14,092 nt of DNA. Source: UBA1724 sp963632245. Lineage in GTDB: Bacteria > Verrucomicrobiota > Lentisphaeria > Oligosphaerales > Oligosphaeraceae. A model generated the notes under the pieces. The model was not told the DNA's origin, ran no database searches, and saw only the letters and a program-made list of their open reading frames with translations. The position numbers and the translations under genes were made by a program. The stretch spans positions 1 to 14,092 of the forward strand of contig CAVGTF010000058.1 of assembly GCA_963632245.1 (NCBI GenBank), in the 5' to 3' direction. This document shows, one piece after another, positions 13,894 to 14,092 of the stretch. Within the stretch, counting starts at the first letter, position 1; each line of letters opens with the position of its first letter.

Positions 13894-14092
13894 CTTCCGC
13901 CTACCGGCGGTACGGTGGCGTTCTTTGGGCCGCATAGCGGCGCGTTCTTTGCACCGGCGCGTTTCTTCCGAGCGCAGTATCGCAGGAAGATCTCCAAAGG
14001 ACGGAGGGGCTTGCGCCCCCCGTGCCCCCGCCTAGCTTCTTCCGCCTACCGGCGGTACGGTGGCGTTCTTTGGGCCGCATAGCGGCGCGTTC
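13894..14092. repeat. 145-bp tandem repeat array, right copy (runs off the window)
   Basis: One full unit (13894-14038) and the first 54 bases of a second are present, again with a 145-base period and in the same orientation as the left array. Compared with the left units it has GCATAGCGG where they have GCACAGCGG, and GCAGTATCGC where they have GCGGTTTTCGC. Both hairpin motifs are retained, including CCGCC-TACC-GGCGG at 13897-13910. The gap 13746-13893 before it holds only the heptamer tract, the terminator and about 58 bases with no recognisable feature. The number of units beyond 14092 is unknown. Confidence 0.9.

Noticed and set aside
13779..13985. Small gene starting at GTG after the GGAGGAA tract
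   Set aside because: The Shine-Dalgarno-like tract is a tandem repeat, and any reading frame runs through the terminator and into the 145-bp repeat with no recognisable product.

Overview
This is a GC-rich bacterial window from an organism with an outer membrane. A TolC-family outer-membrane protein and a periplasmic adaptor lipoprotein are encoded together, which points to a Gram-negative (diderm) chromosome. Shine-Dalgarno sequences are strong at some genes and absent at others. A member of the Planctomycetes-Verrucomicrobia-Lentisphaerota group would fit, but the sequence does not prove it. There are no plasmid, phage or transposase genes. Twelve protein-coding genes fill positions 556-13745 in two divergent clusters, and both ends of the window lie in the same family of 145-bp tandem repeats.

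Minus-strand cluster, in transcription order from 7929 down to 556: elongation factor P (efp); two short chromate-transporter-type (ChrA) membrane proteins overlapping by 4 bases; a YihY/BrkB-family membrane protein; a ZnuABC/MntABC-type metal uptake system (binding protein, ATPase, permease); and an M24-family metallopeptidase. From the YihY gene onward the spacings are 19, 5, -4 and 0 bases, so the five genes probably form one transcript. The metal importer may supply metals such as Zn or Mn, and the last gene encodes a dinuclear-metal enzyme.

Plus-strand cluster, 8042 to 13745: ribonuclease III (rnc), a nucleoside hydrolase of a divergent subfamily, a TolC-family outer-membrane lipoprotein, a MacA/HlyD-type adaptor and a MacB/LolD-type ABC ATPase. 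The last three look like a MacAB-TolC-like exporter, but no permease gene is present. A good intrinsic terminator follows the ATPase. The 112-bp gap between efp and rnc holds candidate divergent -10 elements and a perfect short inverted repeat.

Non-coding ends: 1-555 holds three nearly identical 145-bp repeats, a partial copy, six tandem copies of a heptamer (CATTGCA) and a detached hairpin resembling the repeat core. 13746-14092 holds four tandem copies of a different heptamer (GGAGGAA), the terminator, one full repeat and the start of another. The repeats therefore sit just beyond the 3' ends of both operons. This repeat family is the least explained element here. The gene-level oddities are a His/Cys-rich tail on the metal-transporter ATPase, a His-to-Glu change at the first metal ligand of its binding protein, and the missing export permease.
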